NCBI GenBank assembly: GCA_964361075.1
Contig: CAYHZL010000029.1
Location: 1-25,190 of the forward strand
Direction of reading: 5' to 3'
DNA length: 25,190 bases
Source: CAYHZL01 sp964361075
GTDB taxonomy: Bacteria > Bacteroidota > Ignavibacteria > UBA10030 > UBA8401
Shown here piece after piece: positions 1 to 7,505 of this stretch. The notes under the pieces were generated by a model. That model made no database searches, had not been told where the DNA came from, and saw nothing but the letters and a program-made list of their open reading frames with translations. Each line of letters begins with the position of its first letter. Within the stretch, counting starts at the first letter, position 1. Position numbers and translations under genes: made by a program.

Positions 1-30
1 TACTTAGCAAAAAATCATATAGTAAATTTT

Positions 31-283
31 AACCACATAGAAACATAGGGCACATCAGTAGTGTCCAACTGTGTTGAAGGAAATATCCTATAAGTAATTT
101 AAAATATTCAGGTTACAGAAATATTGAAGCGTTTTCTATTTCAATTCAAATCGTCTAACTGAGTTCGATAAATGTTGAATTTCTTTAGTAAAACATCAGT
201 GGCACAACAATTGAAACAAAGCTCAGTTGGACAGTAGTGAGGGCACATAGTTTTCTATGTGTTCTACTGTGCCTATTGTGGTT
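31..283. repeat. Long palindromic repeat, split by a later insertion
   Basis: The left arm begins AACCACATAGAAACATAGGG (31-50) and the right arm ends CTACTGTGCCTATTGTGGTT (264-283). When the element at 56-239 and one copy of its 9-bp flanking repeat are removed in thought, the arms join into one hairpin with a TTTT loop and the tip stem CACATAG/CTATGTG (244-250 with 255-261). The arms pair with a few mismatches and single-base gaps. Each arm consists of the word ACATAG repeated at short spacing. Function is unknown; repeats of this style are scattered in Bacteroidota/Ignavibacteria genomes. Confidence 0.7.
56..239. mobile_element. 184-bp MITE-like element with 9-bp target duplication
   Basis: The ends are imperfect inverted repeats: CAGTAGTGTCCAACTG at 56-71 and CAGTTGGACAGTAGTG at 224-239, which match at 14 of 16 positions as reverse complements. 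The element is flanked by a perfect 9-bp direct repeat AGGGCACAT (47-55 and 240-248), the hallmark of transposition. No open reading frame of note lies inside, so it is non-autonomous and would need a transposase encoded elsewhere. Removing it with one flanking copy rebuilds the older palindrome at 31-283, an independent sign that the boundaries are right. The transposase family is not identified. Confidence 0.75.
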
Positions 284-367
284 AAGCTTTTCTCGGCAAT
301 GTAGCAGTAAATTGTTCTATACATTTAAAACGCTGAGTAATTACAAATTATTTCAATATTTTTTTCT

Positions 368-1150
368 ATGCACAAATTTTCAATTCTAATATCCAACGAC
401 GATGGTATTCATGCCCGCGGATTATTAACGCTTGTCGAAGAAATTAAAAAAATTGCAACTGTTACAGTCGTTGCCCCCGCAACACAACAAAGTGCAGTCG
501 GTCATGCTATCACTGTCCACAATCCTTTGCGCGCGCATAAAGTGGAAAAAAACGGTGAGTTGTTCGGTTATGCTGTAGATGGAACGCCGGCAGATTGCAT
601 TAAACTTGCAGTCAACGCGCTGCTTCCACAAAAACCTGATCTTGTTCTCTCCGGCATCAATCACGGCTCGAACACCGCGGTCAGTGTAATGTATTCCGGC
701 ACAGTCTCCGCTGCAACAGAAGGAACAATTTTGGGCATACCTTCTATCGCCATTTCGCTCACCACATTCGCACCCGATGCAGATTTTTCGTTCGCAGCAC
801 AATTTGCTCGAACGCTTTCAGCAACAGTGATGCAAAAAGGATTACCAAAAGGAACATTGTTGAATGTGAATGTTCCGGCAGTGCCGCGTGAAGAAATTAA
901 AGGAGTGGTGGTTACACGGCAAGGTAAATCAATTTGGAATGACGAATTTGAAGCGCGCCGCGATCCGAGCAACAGAGAATATTTTTGGTTGAAGGGGGAT
1001 TTGTTGGAATTGGATATTCACGATGATGTTGATCAGAAAGCAATTTCCGACAACAAAATTTCTATTACACCAATTCAATACGACTTGACCGATTATACTT
1101 TTCTGGAGAAATTAAAAGAATGGAATGTAAACTCGCTGATGAATGAATGA
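368..1150 (+). CDS. surE: 5'/3'-nucleotidase SurE
   Basis: 260 residues, the usual SurE length. SurE is a cytoplasmic metal-dependent phosphatase that removes phosphate from nucleoside 5'- and 3'-monophosphates and is linked to stress survival. The N-terminal ISNDDG motif (residues 9-13) supplies the paired metal-binding aspartates D11 and D12. S42 (in QQSAVGH) and N98 (in LSGINHGSN) fall where the other two metal ligands are expected. GTPADC (72-77) and YSGTVSAATEG (109-119) are further family blocks. No clear Shine-Dalgarno site precedes the ATG, which is common in this phylum; the start is supported by the motif lying close to the N-terminus. It is the only plus-strand gene and converges with the glycosidase-like gene, with a hairpin between them. 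It appears unrelated in function to the glycan cluster. Confidence 0.95.
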   Translation: MHKFSILISNDDGIHARGLLTLVEEIKKIATVTVVAPATQQSAVGHAITVHNPLRAHKVEKNGELFGYAVDGTPADCIKLAVNALLPQKPDLVLSGINHGSNTAVSVMYSGTVSAATEGTILGIPSIAISLTTFAPDADFSFAAQFARTLSATVMQKGLPKGTLLNVNVPAVPREEIKGVVVTRQGKSIWNDEFEARRDPSNREYFWLKGDLLELDIHDDVDQKAISDNKISITPIQYDLTDYTFLEKLKEWNVNSLMNE

Positions 1151-1187
1151 TGAAAAAGAACATTCAATAATTATAAAAAAAATGATA

Positions 1188-1248
1188 GCCACAGATTCAC
1201 AGATTTTTTTCTGGCAATATTTAAAGTTTTAATCTGTGAATCTGTGGC
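1188..1248. repeat. Perfect 18-bp inverted repeat between convergent genes
   Basis: GCCACAGATTCACAGATT (1188-1205) pairs perfectly with AATCTGTGAATCTGTGGC (1231-1248) around a 25-nt T-rich spacer. Each arm is a doubled CACAGATT word. It lies between the 3' ends of surE and the convergent glycosidase-like gene, where the hairpin could end transcription from both sides, since both flanks are AT-rich. It also resembles the other palindromic repeats at 31-283, 17074-17162 and 21926-22019, so a repeat co-opted as a terminator is the likely reading. Confidence 0.75.
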
Positions 1249-1265
1249 TTAATATTTTTACAATC

Positions 1266-4200
1266 TTAATATTCAATCGTAATCTTAGTCGGCACTACTT
1301 TCACATTAATATTTGGAGCTTTGACAATTTCTTTTCCGCCGACCAATATTTTTTTCACATCGTGTAATCGAGGGACAGTAAAAAGTATTCCATTCTTCGG
1401 AAAAGTAATTGCGCCGGAAATTTCAATCTTTGATGTGTTACTTTCTGTCGCGGCGGAAAAATTCAATTCACCAAAATAAGTTGGAAATTTTTTTACACTC
1501 ACGGCGTTGCCGGTTGTAAACCATTCATCTTTTAATCCTGCGCCAAGCACCAACACACTGTCGCCATCTTCGTACGCAAACATCGTACGCACCATGCCGA
1601 CATAATCAGAACCGACCCATGTGTGCGGCATATCGCCGATGAAGCGCGGCAATGTTGCATCGTGCCACACCACTTCCGCCCAATGATTCCAGCCCCGCGG
1701 ACGCTGATCATGAAAGAACCAATTCAACATCGCATGTGCGCGCTCTTTGTATCCGAGCCGAATCATCGAACCGCAGACACGAATTTCGTACGGTGTGTAA
1801 TTCACCCACGTGGTATCGCGAATGCGATTCACAAACCATGTATAATATTTTTCGAACGTGTTGTTCAATGCTTCCTGCGGAAGAGAATGTGTTTCTTCAA
1901 CAGGATACAATCCCACAGCAGTTGATGTTGCATCAAAATCTCCCTTCTCAACACAACCGGGAATATAATTAATATGTTTGTACTTCATCGAAAGAAGGAT
2001 GGAAGAATTGAGTTCTGCGCGAAACTCATCGCGCAGCTCCAAAAACTTTGCTTCATACTCTTTGTTGCCGATGATATGCGCAATGGTTGCCGCATCTTTC
2101 AATCCGCGCATCGTGAAGAGATCGTCCCAGTACGAATGCATCGGTTTATCAGAATACCCTTCATGGCTGATGGATTCCGTTACCAAGCCATACAGTGCAC
2201 GTAGTGAGTCGCTGCCGTTTTTGTAATAGTCTATCAGACGCGGCGCACGTAATGTTTGAATATATTCAACCGCGCCGGCAATGTTTTTAAATTTCTCTCG
2301 AAGGAATGTTGTGTCGTGCGTAAAATAAAAATACTGCAACACGGCATAAATAAATTGTCCGTGACTGTCATTCTCCGGCGTCGCATCCGGTCCGCGTGTA
2401 TCAACCACACACGGAATTTTTCCATTCGGAAATTGGTACTTCGCATACCAATCAAGATACTCACGCACTTCCTTCACATCACCCATACGCAGCAGCACCG
2501 CAGAAGTCATCGAACCATCGCGAATCCACGAGCGCTCATACGAACGCGAGCCGGGCTGTGTTGCCGCTCCATCACGATTGATAAGAATGTATGCCAACGT
2601 ACTTTTTAACGTGTTAATTATTTTTTCATCCGATTTCGGCAACATGATATCAATGTTGCTCACTTTTGATTCCCAAAATGCGATTGTCTCGTCGAGCTTC
2701 TTCTGTGCTTGCGCTACTGCTTTTTCAGTTCCGATGTTTGCATGATGGTCAGCTTGCAATCCGTGGAAAGGAATCGCAAGAACAATATCTTTCGTTTCAT
2801 TCGACTTCAATGTGTACGCATACTGCATCGCGCCGGAAGCATGTTCGAACGCATCGCTCACTTCTTTATTTTGCGGAAGCATATTGTTCTTCAAATACGA
2901 TGTAATGTCTCCTTCTTCAAATGATGCCACACCGACATTATCCGGTTTGATAAACGGAACGATTGTATTGTTCTTGTTGACAGAAATATTTTCTCCGTTA
3001 TACGAAAGAGAAGAAATTTTCATCGCGCCGCTTTCCATATTTAAAAATTGATACGGCGGATTAACTTGAAACGGACGGACGGCAAGATACAAATTTCCTT
3101 TCGTCTCTGCGCTCGAACTGTTTTTCAACCGGTACCATGCATAGATTGATGAAGTTCCCGCTTCACCTTCTGCAAAAACTTTTGTTGTTAATTCAATCGT
3201 GTTGCTCTTCCACACCACTGACGGAATAGGTAAATAATTGCGCTCTAATTGCTGCGAACAAGAGACATCATTCCACGTCATCAATTTTCCATCGGCAAAC
3301 ACAAACGGTTCGATGGAAAAACTTCCTTTATCCACTTCAAACATCCCATCTTCGTTGATCATTCCCTCTTTTGTATCACCGCTTGCGCCAAAAATTGTCC
3401 AGTACGATGCCTGTGGTGTAAAATATTTTGGATACAAACCGCGCGGTGCGTCGTGTGCAATGCGTTGATAAAAATTATTCATGTTCGAAGAAAAATCGAG
3501 CGAAGCAATTTCAATGTTGCGTACCGTAAATCCTTTTCGATTGCTTTCATTCATTACCACTTTAATATAACGCGCTTCGGATTCAGGAAGATAAATATAA
3601 TTTTTCACTCCTCTGTTTTTGCTGACTGAATAAGCTGTATCATATTTTTTGTTATCGAGAGAAAGAAGAATGTTGTAGCTCGCTGCGTATTTTTCTTTTC
3701 CCCAATCAATAATCAGCCCGCCAAACTCGCGTCTCCTGCCGCAATCAATTGTTAACCACTGCGGTTGTGCGCTGCCTTTGCTTTGCCATAGCGTTGTAAC
3801 GGAATTATCGATTGCATTACTTGCGGAAGTTCTCTTCGATGCTGACGACGATGCCGTCGCTTCCAATGGAGGGAACGTTGTGTCCTCATCATCTAATTTT
3901 TCAAAAGTAAGATGATCAATATAGACAGAACCTTTTCCGCCTGTTCCTGCAGTGATGGTAAATTCAATATGCCCTAATTGTGTGAGCGGCGCAGAACTCG
4001 GTCCCCATGCAAATTCAATATGTCGTTTCTTGATGGTAATTTTTTTCCACTTAGTTGGGAATGTAAAATTCCGTTTGTTCGTCCACCAAACGATATTGCC
4101 GGTTGTATCACTAAATTTAATTTCAAAATTATTGATCGACATTTCTGCACGGACATAAAATGAAAATTGGTAATTGCCCGGCAATGATATTGGAAATGAT

Positions 4201-4418
4201 TTTATTACGCCGCCGTACCCTGCGCCGGTTTTGTACTCAACATCAATACGAATTGCTTTCCCGCTTACCCCTGCATCGCTGGCTTTCTGCGTTTCCACTC
4301 CATCCGATGCAAATGTTTTCCAACCATCGAGTGTTTCAAATTCATCCAACACTTTTTCTTGAGCAACAAGAATTGTTGATGCAGTAATAAGAGCTGTTAA
4401 CAAAAAATATTTTTTCAT
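1266..4418 (-). CDS. Secreted glycosidase-like protein with CBM-like and F5/8 type C domains
   Basis: 1,050 residues. The N-terminus MKKYFLLTALITASTILVAQ is a typical signal peptide. Residues about 22-175 look like a jelly-roll carbohydrate-binding module (starting VLDEFETLDGWKTF and ending in YIDHLTFEK). Residues about 183-307 match an F5/8 type C (discoidin) domain, with SASNAIDNSVTTLWQS and ARYIKVVMNES. A beta-rich linker follows, and residues about 590-950 look like an (alpha/alpha)6 six-hairpin glycosidase domain, with SYERSWIRDGSMTSAVLLRM (626-645), a possible acidic residue at D634, and PENDSHGQFIYAVLQYFYF (681-699). The exact GH family is not recognised and no catalytic pair is assigned. 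No T9SS tail is visible, so it may be periplasmic or surface-bound by another route. It is the last gene of group 1, 77 nt after the ABC permease, and probably degrades the glycan whose products are imported. Confidence 0.75.
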   Translation of the reverse strand: MKKYFLLTALITASTILVAQEKVLDEFETLDGWKTFASDGVETQKASDAGVSGKAIRIDVEYKTGAGYGGVIKSFPISLPGNYQFSFYVRAEMSINNFEIKFSDTTGNIVWWTNKRNFTFPTKWKKITIKKRHIEFAWGPSSAPLTQLGHIEFTITAGTGGKGSVYIDHLTFEKLDDEDTTFPPLEATASSSASKRTSASNAIDNSVTTLWQSKGSAQPQWLTIDCGRRREFGGLIIDWGKEKYAASYNILLSLDNKKYDTAYSVSKNRGVKNYIYLPESEARYIKVVMNESNRKGFTVRNIEIASLDFSSNMNNFYQRIAHDAPRGLYPKYFTPQASYWTIFGASGDTKEGMINEDGMFEVDKGSFSIEPFVFADGKLMTWNDVSCSQQLERNYLPIPSVVWKSNTIELTTKVFAEGEAGTSSIYAWYRLKNSSSAETKGNLYLAVRPFQVNPPYQFLNMESGAMKISSLSYNGENISVNKNNTIVPFIKPDNVGVASFEEGDITSYLKNNMLPQNKEVSDAFEHASGAMQYAYTLKSNETKDIVLAIPFHGLQADHHANIGTEKAVAQAQKKLDETIAFWESKVSNIDIMLPKSDEKIINTLKSTLAYILINRDGAATQPGSRSYERSWIRDGSMTSAVLLRMGDVKEVREYLDWYAKYQFPNGKIPCVVDTRGPDATPENDSHGQFIYAVLQYFYFTHDTTFLREKFKNIAGAVEYIQTLRAPRLIDYYKNGSDSLRALYGLVTESISHEGYSDKPMHSYWDDLFTMRGLKDAATIAHIIGNKEYEAKFLELRDEFRAELNSSILLSMKYKHINYIPGCVEKGDFDATSTAVGLYPVEETHSLPQEALNNTFEKYYTWFVNRIRDTTWVNYTPYEIRVCGSMIRLGYKERAHAMLNWFFHDQRPRGWNHWAEVVWHDATLPRFIGDMPHTWVGSDYVGMVRTMFAYEDGDSVLVLGAGLKDEWFTTGNAVSVKKFPTYFGELNFSAATESNTSKIEISGAITFPKNGILFTVPRLHDVKKILVGGKEIVKAPNINVKVVPTKITIEY

Positions 4419-4444
4419 TGATGCAATCCTTCTTAAAATAAGAA

Positions 4445-4472
4445 GACTACAAAAACTGACACTCTTGTAGTC
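4445..4472 (-). terminator. Hairpin between permease and glycosidase-like genes
   Basis: GACTACAA (4445-4452) and TTGTAGTC (4465-4472) form an 8-bp stem with a 12-nt loop. On the minus strand it is followed by the T-rich TTCTTATTTT; on the plus strand a T run also follows. It lies in the 77-nt gap after the permease stop at 4496 and before the next gene at 4418. It may be a terminator or partial attenuator that lowers expression of the last gene. Confidence 0.35.
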
Positions 4473-4495
4473 TCGTTTTTTTTCATACTTCTCAA

Positions 4496-5317
4496 TTATT
4501 CCTTCACACCGCCGGACATAATTCCTTTGATGTATTGTTTCTGCACAATCATAAACACAATAAGAATTGGCAGAACGGTAAGTACAGAACCTGCCATCAT
4601 CAATTCAGTATCCGGCGCGTGCTCTCCCATTAAATTGCCGACAGCAACAGGCAGCGTGTACATCGAATCGTCCGTCATAATAATAAGAGGCCAAAGAAAA
4701 TCATTCCACGTTCCCATGAACGTGAACAGTCCGAGCGTTACAAGAATGGGACGAACCAATGGAAGAACGATGCGCCAATAAATTTCTACATCGTGCGCGC
4801 CATCCATGCGAGCAGCTTCGAGCAAACTTTCAGACAACGAGAGCGCATACTGGCGAATCAAAAAAATTCCGAAGATGCTTGCCATGCCGGGAATTAAAAT
4901 TCCCCAATAGGTATTGACTAAACCCAGTTTATTTAAAATGATAAAAAGCGGAAGCATTGTTACTTGTCCGGGCACAATCATCGAAGCAATGAGAAAATTA
5001 AAAATTTTATCGCGTCCGGCAAAACGAAACTTTGCAAACGCATATCCTGCCATAGAATTTACTATCAGCGAAACAATTGTTACTCCGGCAGAAACAAGAA
5101 AACTATTCAGCACATACTTTCCTATGTTGATCCGAGTGAACAGTACTTTGTAATGTTCAAACGTAATTGTTTCGGGAAAAAAGCGCGGCGGGAAAACACT
5201 TGCTCCTCCGCTCGGCATTAATGAAGCGGACATCATCCACAGCAATGGCGCAAAGCTGATAACGCTGATGACGATTAAAAAAGAATAGAGCAAAATTTTT
5301 ACGAATGTTTTTTTCAT
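4496..5317 (-). CDS. Sugar ABC transporter permease, MalG type
   Basis: 273 residues from the chosen start, normal for a MalG/LacG-type CUT1 permease. It forms half of the inner-membrane channel of an oligosaccharide importer. Several hydrophobic membrane segments are visible, and the cytoplasmic EAA loop LLEAARMDGAHDVEIYWRIV lies at about 165-184, where the ATPase docks. A longer frame upstream (to 5416) is open but rejected. The ATG at 5317 has a strong GAGGAGGG site six nucleotides before it, overlaps the previous stop as ATGA, and gives the expected MKKTFVKILLYSFLI membrane-entry N-terminus, whereas the extra 33 residues overlap the upstream gene and are Cys/Phe-rich shadow sequence. Substrate is not readable; neighbours suggest glucan oligosaccharides. 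Confidence 0.93.
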   Translation of the reverse strand: MKKTFVKILLYSFLIVISVISFAPLLWMMSASLMPSGGASVFPPRFFPETITFEHYKVLFTRINIGKYVLNSFLVSAGVTIVSLIVNSMAGYAFAKFRFAGRDKIFNFLIASMIVPGQVTMLPLFIILNKLGLVNTYWGILIPGMASIFGIFLIRQYALSLSESLLEAARMDGAHDVEIYWRIVLPLVRPILVTLGLFTFMGTWNDFLWPLIIMTDDSMYTLPVAVGNLMGEHAPDTELMMAGSVLTVLPILIVFMIVQKQYIKGIMSGGVKE

Positions 5318-6210
5318 TCTTTCCCTCCTCGCTGCAAAAGAAGTTGCGCCGCAGAAAAAATTAGAATGATTGCAAAAAGCACAAACGCAACTGAAGCAGA
5401 GTATCCCATACTCCACCAGCGGAATCCGTGCTGATACATCAACAAGACGATACTGATGGTGGCATATTGCGGTCCGCCTTGCGTCATCACGTACGGCTCA
5501 GCAAAATATTGGAATGAACCGATCATCGTTGTCAATCCGACAAACAGCGATGTGGGTGCAAGCATCGGAAGCGTAACACTTACAAATTGACGAAACGGTG
5601 TTGCGCCGTCAATATGTGCTGCTTCGTACAACTCTTCCGGAATATTTTGAAGTCCGGCAATAAAAATAAGCATGTTGTATCCGAAATTTTTCCACACGGC
5701 TAAAAGAATCATCGCCGGCATCGCCCATGTCGGATCACCAAGCCAATCAATCGGCGTAACACCAAACAGACTCAGAACATAATTTAACAAACCGAAACGC
5801 GGATGATATAAATACCGCCAGACGATAGCGACTGCGACAAGCGTGGTAACAACAGGAGCAAAGAGAAAAAAGCGGAAGATGCCTTTGTAGCGAATTAATT
5901 TTGATTGAAGCAACAGGGCTGTTCCGAGCGAGACGACAACGGAAATTGGTCCGCCAACGGCAACAAAATAAAATGTATTGCCGAGCGCTTTCCAAAAAAG
6001 CGGATCTGCAAACAACGAGAAGTAATTTTTGAATCCGATAAACCGAAGATAACTGATGTTGCCGAGCGAATAAATATCGAAGTCTGTAAAACTTAGCGCG
6101 AACGCAGCTATGATTGGAACAAAGAAAAAGAAAATCAGCGCAGCAAATGCAGGCGCTAAAAAAAGATATGCGATATTAAATGAAAAACGGTTGTCTGATC
6201 CTATTTTCAT
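5314..6210 (-). CDS. Sugar ABC transporter permease, MalF type
   Basis: 298 residues, with about six hydrophobic membrane segments beginning at FNIAYLFLAPAFAALIFFFF. The EAA loop ELYEAAHIDGATPFRQFVSV is at about 193-212. It pairs with the MalG-type permease downstream to form the channel of a CUT1-family importer. Its start overlaps the stop of the binding protein by one base (TAATG) and its stop overlaps the next start (ATGA), so the three transporter genes are translationally coupled. No ATP-binding subunit is encoded in the window; CUT1 importers often share one ATPase encoded elsewhere, so absence here does not mean a dead transporter. Confidence 0.93.
   Translation of the reverse strand: MKIGSDNRFSFNIAYLFLAPAFAALIFFFFVPIIAAFALSFTDFDIYSLGNISYLRFIGFKNYFSLFADPLFWKALGNTFYFVAVGGPISVVVSLGTALLLQSKLIRYKGIFRFFLFAPVVTTLVAVAIVWRYLYHPRFGLLNYVLSLFGVTPIDWLGDPTWAMPAMILLAVWKNFGYNMLIFIAGLQNIPEELYEAAHIDGATPFRQFVSVTLPMLAPTSLFVGLTTMIGSFQYFAEPYVMTQGGPQYATISIVLLMYQHGFRWWSMGYSASVAFVLFAIILIFSAAQLLLQRGGKE
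5323..5330 (-). promoter_or_regulatory. Strong Shine-Dalgarno site that fixes the MalG-type start
   Basis: On the minus strand GAGGAGGG ends six nucleotides before the ATG at 5317. It is unusually strong for this window, where most starts have weak sites, and lies inside the 3' end of the preceding permease gene. It decides between the start at 5317 and a longer open frame. Confidence 0.7.
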
Positions 6211-7505
6211 TAGCGTATTTTTCCTGTTTGTAACATCCAGCGTCTTTTCTCGAGAACTTTATTTACATACTCGTCAAGTACTTTTAAGATTTCATCATCG
6301 CTTTTATCGCCATGCGCTGCTGTTTCCGAAAGGTCTTGCACCTTCTGCGCAATCTGTTCCCACTCCGGAATTTTTGCCGGAGATTTCACATAATTAAATT
6401 GAGTGAAGAACGCTTTCATTAACGGATTATTTGCAAACGATGAATCGCTCCATGCCTCGCGTCGTGCCGGTAAATTTCCTGTGTTTGAGTAAAATTCTAA
6501 TTGCGCTTTGCGGTCTGATAAAAATTCAATTAATTTCCATGCTTCCGTTTTGCGTTGAGAATTTTTAAATATTGCGAAACTTGAACCGCCGGGCAGAGAA
6601 AGACCGTAAGAAGATTTTGAAATTCCGGGAAGCGGTGCGGTCATCCACTTTCCTTCCAATTCTTTCGGAAGTCGTTTTGAAAATTCACCAATCTGCCACG
6701 GACCGGAGATGTACATTGAAAAATATCCTTCAGCAAATCCTTGATACACATTCATTATTTCCGTCATCGAAGACGGCGCTAATCCATTCAGATAAAAACT
6801 GCGAAGAAATGAATATCCTTTTTTAAATTTCTCCCCGCTAAAATCGGAACGTGTCTGATTTTCTTTCAGCAAAGTTGAACCGGCTTCAAGTCCAAATACA
6901 ATTGATGGAACCCATTCATTGGTTGGAAGAAATATTGCGTACCGTTTTTTCCCTTCGCCGCTGTGCACAATTTTTTCCGATACATCTTTCAACTCGTCCC
7001 ATGTTTTCGGCGGATCAGTATACCCGACGCTCGCAAGAATATCTTTGCGATAAAACAGTACGCGCGTATCCACATACCACGGAATGCCATACACCACCGA
7101 ATCAACAACATTCGAATTCCAAATACCGGTGAAGTAGTGATCCGACGAAAGTGTTGGCGAAGAAACTACATACGAATTTAATGGTTCCAGTGTGCCGAGC
7201 ATCGAAAATTCGGGAACCCACGTATTTCCTAACTGGCACATATCCGGAAGCGAGTTTCCTGCATACGCAGTCAATAATTTTTCGTGCGCCGCTATCCACG
7301 GTATTTGCTGCACAACTACATGAATAGTTGGATTTTGTCGTTCAAATTCAGGAAGAAGCTTTTGTACATTTTCGCCTTCATTGCCAATTGCCCAAAATAT
7401 CAAATCGGCGCGATTATTTTTTTTACTCGCACAACCGCTTAATAAAATAAATGGCAGTAGTAAAGAAAGAAGTAATTGATTGAAATATGATGGAATCAAT
7501 TTCAT
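6210..7505 (-). CDS. Extracellular sugar-binding lipoprotein of ABC importer
   Basis: 431 residues, typical for family 1 solute-binding proteins. A hydrophobic signal (LLLSLLLPFILLSGC) ends in the lipobox LLSG-C with the lipidated cysteine at residue 25. The mature protein begins with the usual binding-protein strand (ADLIFWAIGNEGENVQKLLP) and includes YGIPWYVDTRVLFYRKD and the late WKLIEFLSDRKAQLEFY segment common to this family. It would be lipid-anchored, capture oligosaccharides in the periplasm and hand them to the two permeases encoded next. Its ATG overlaps the GH2 stop by four bases (ATGA), tying the importer to the glycosidase genes. Ligand identity is inferred only from neighbours. 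Confidence 0.93.
   Translation of the reverse strand: MKLIPSYFNQLLLSLLLPFILLSGCASKKNNRADLIFWAIGNEGENVQKLLPEFERQNPTIHVVVQQIPWIAAHEKLLTAYAGNSLPDMCQLGNTWVPEFSMLGTLEPLNSYVVSSPTLSSDHYFTGIWNSNVVDSVVYGIPWYVDTRVLFYRKDILASVGYTDPPKTWDELKDVSEKIVHSGEGKKRYAIFLPTNEWVPSIVFGLEAGSTLLKENQTRSDFSGEKFKKGYSFLRSFYLNGLAPSSMTEIMNVYQGFAEGYFSMYISGPWQIGEFSKRLPKELEGKWMTAPLPGISKSSYGLSLPGGSSFAIFKNSQRKTEAWKLIEFLSDRKAQLEFYSNTGNLPARREAWSDSSFANNPLMKAFFTQFNYVKSPAKIPEWEQIAQKVQDLSETAAHGDKSDDEILKVLDEYVNKVLEKRRWMLQTGKIR

Noticed and set aside
31..283. CRISPR array suggested by repeated CACATAG words
   Set aside because: Copies are inverted and part of one palindrome with an insertion; there are no regular spacers or cas genes.
5318..5416. 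Upstream extension of the MalG-type permease frame adding 33 residues
   Set aside because: The extra sequence overlaps the preceding permease, is Cys/Phe-rich, and the internal ATG has a strong Shine-Dalgarno site and ATGA overlap.
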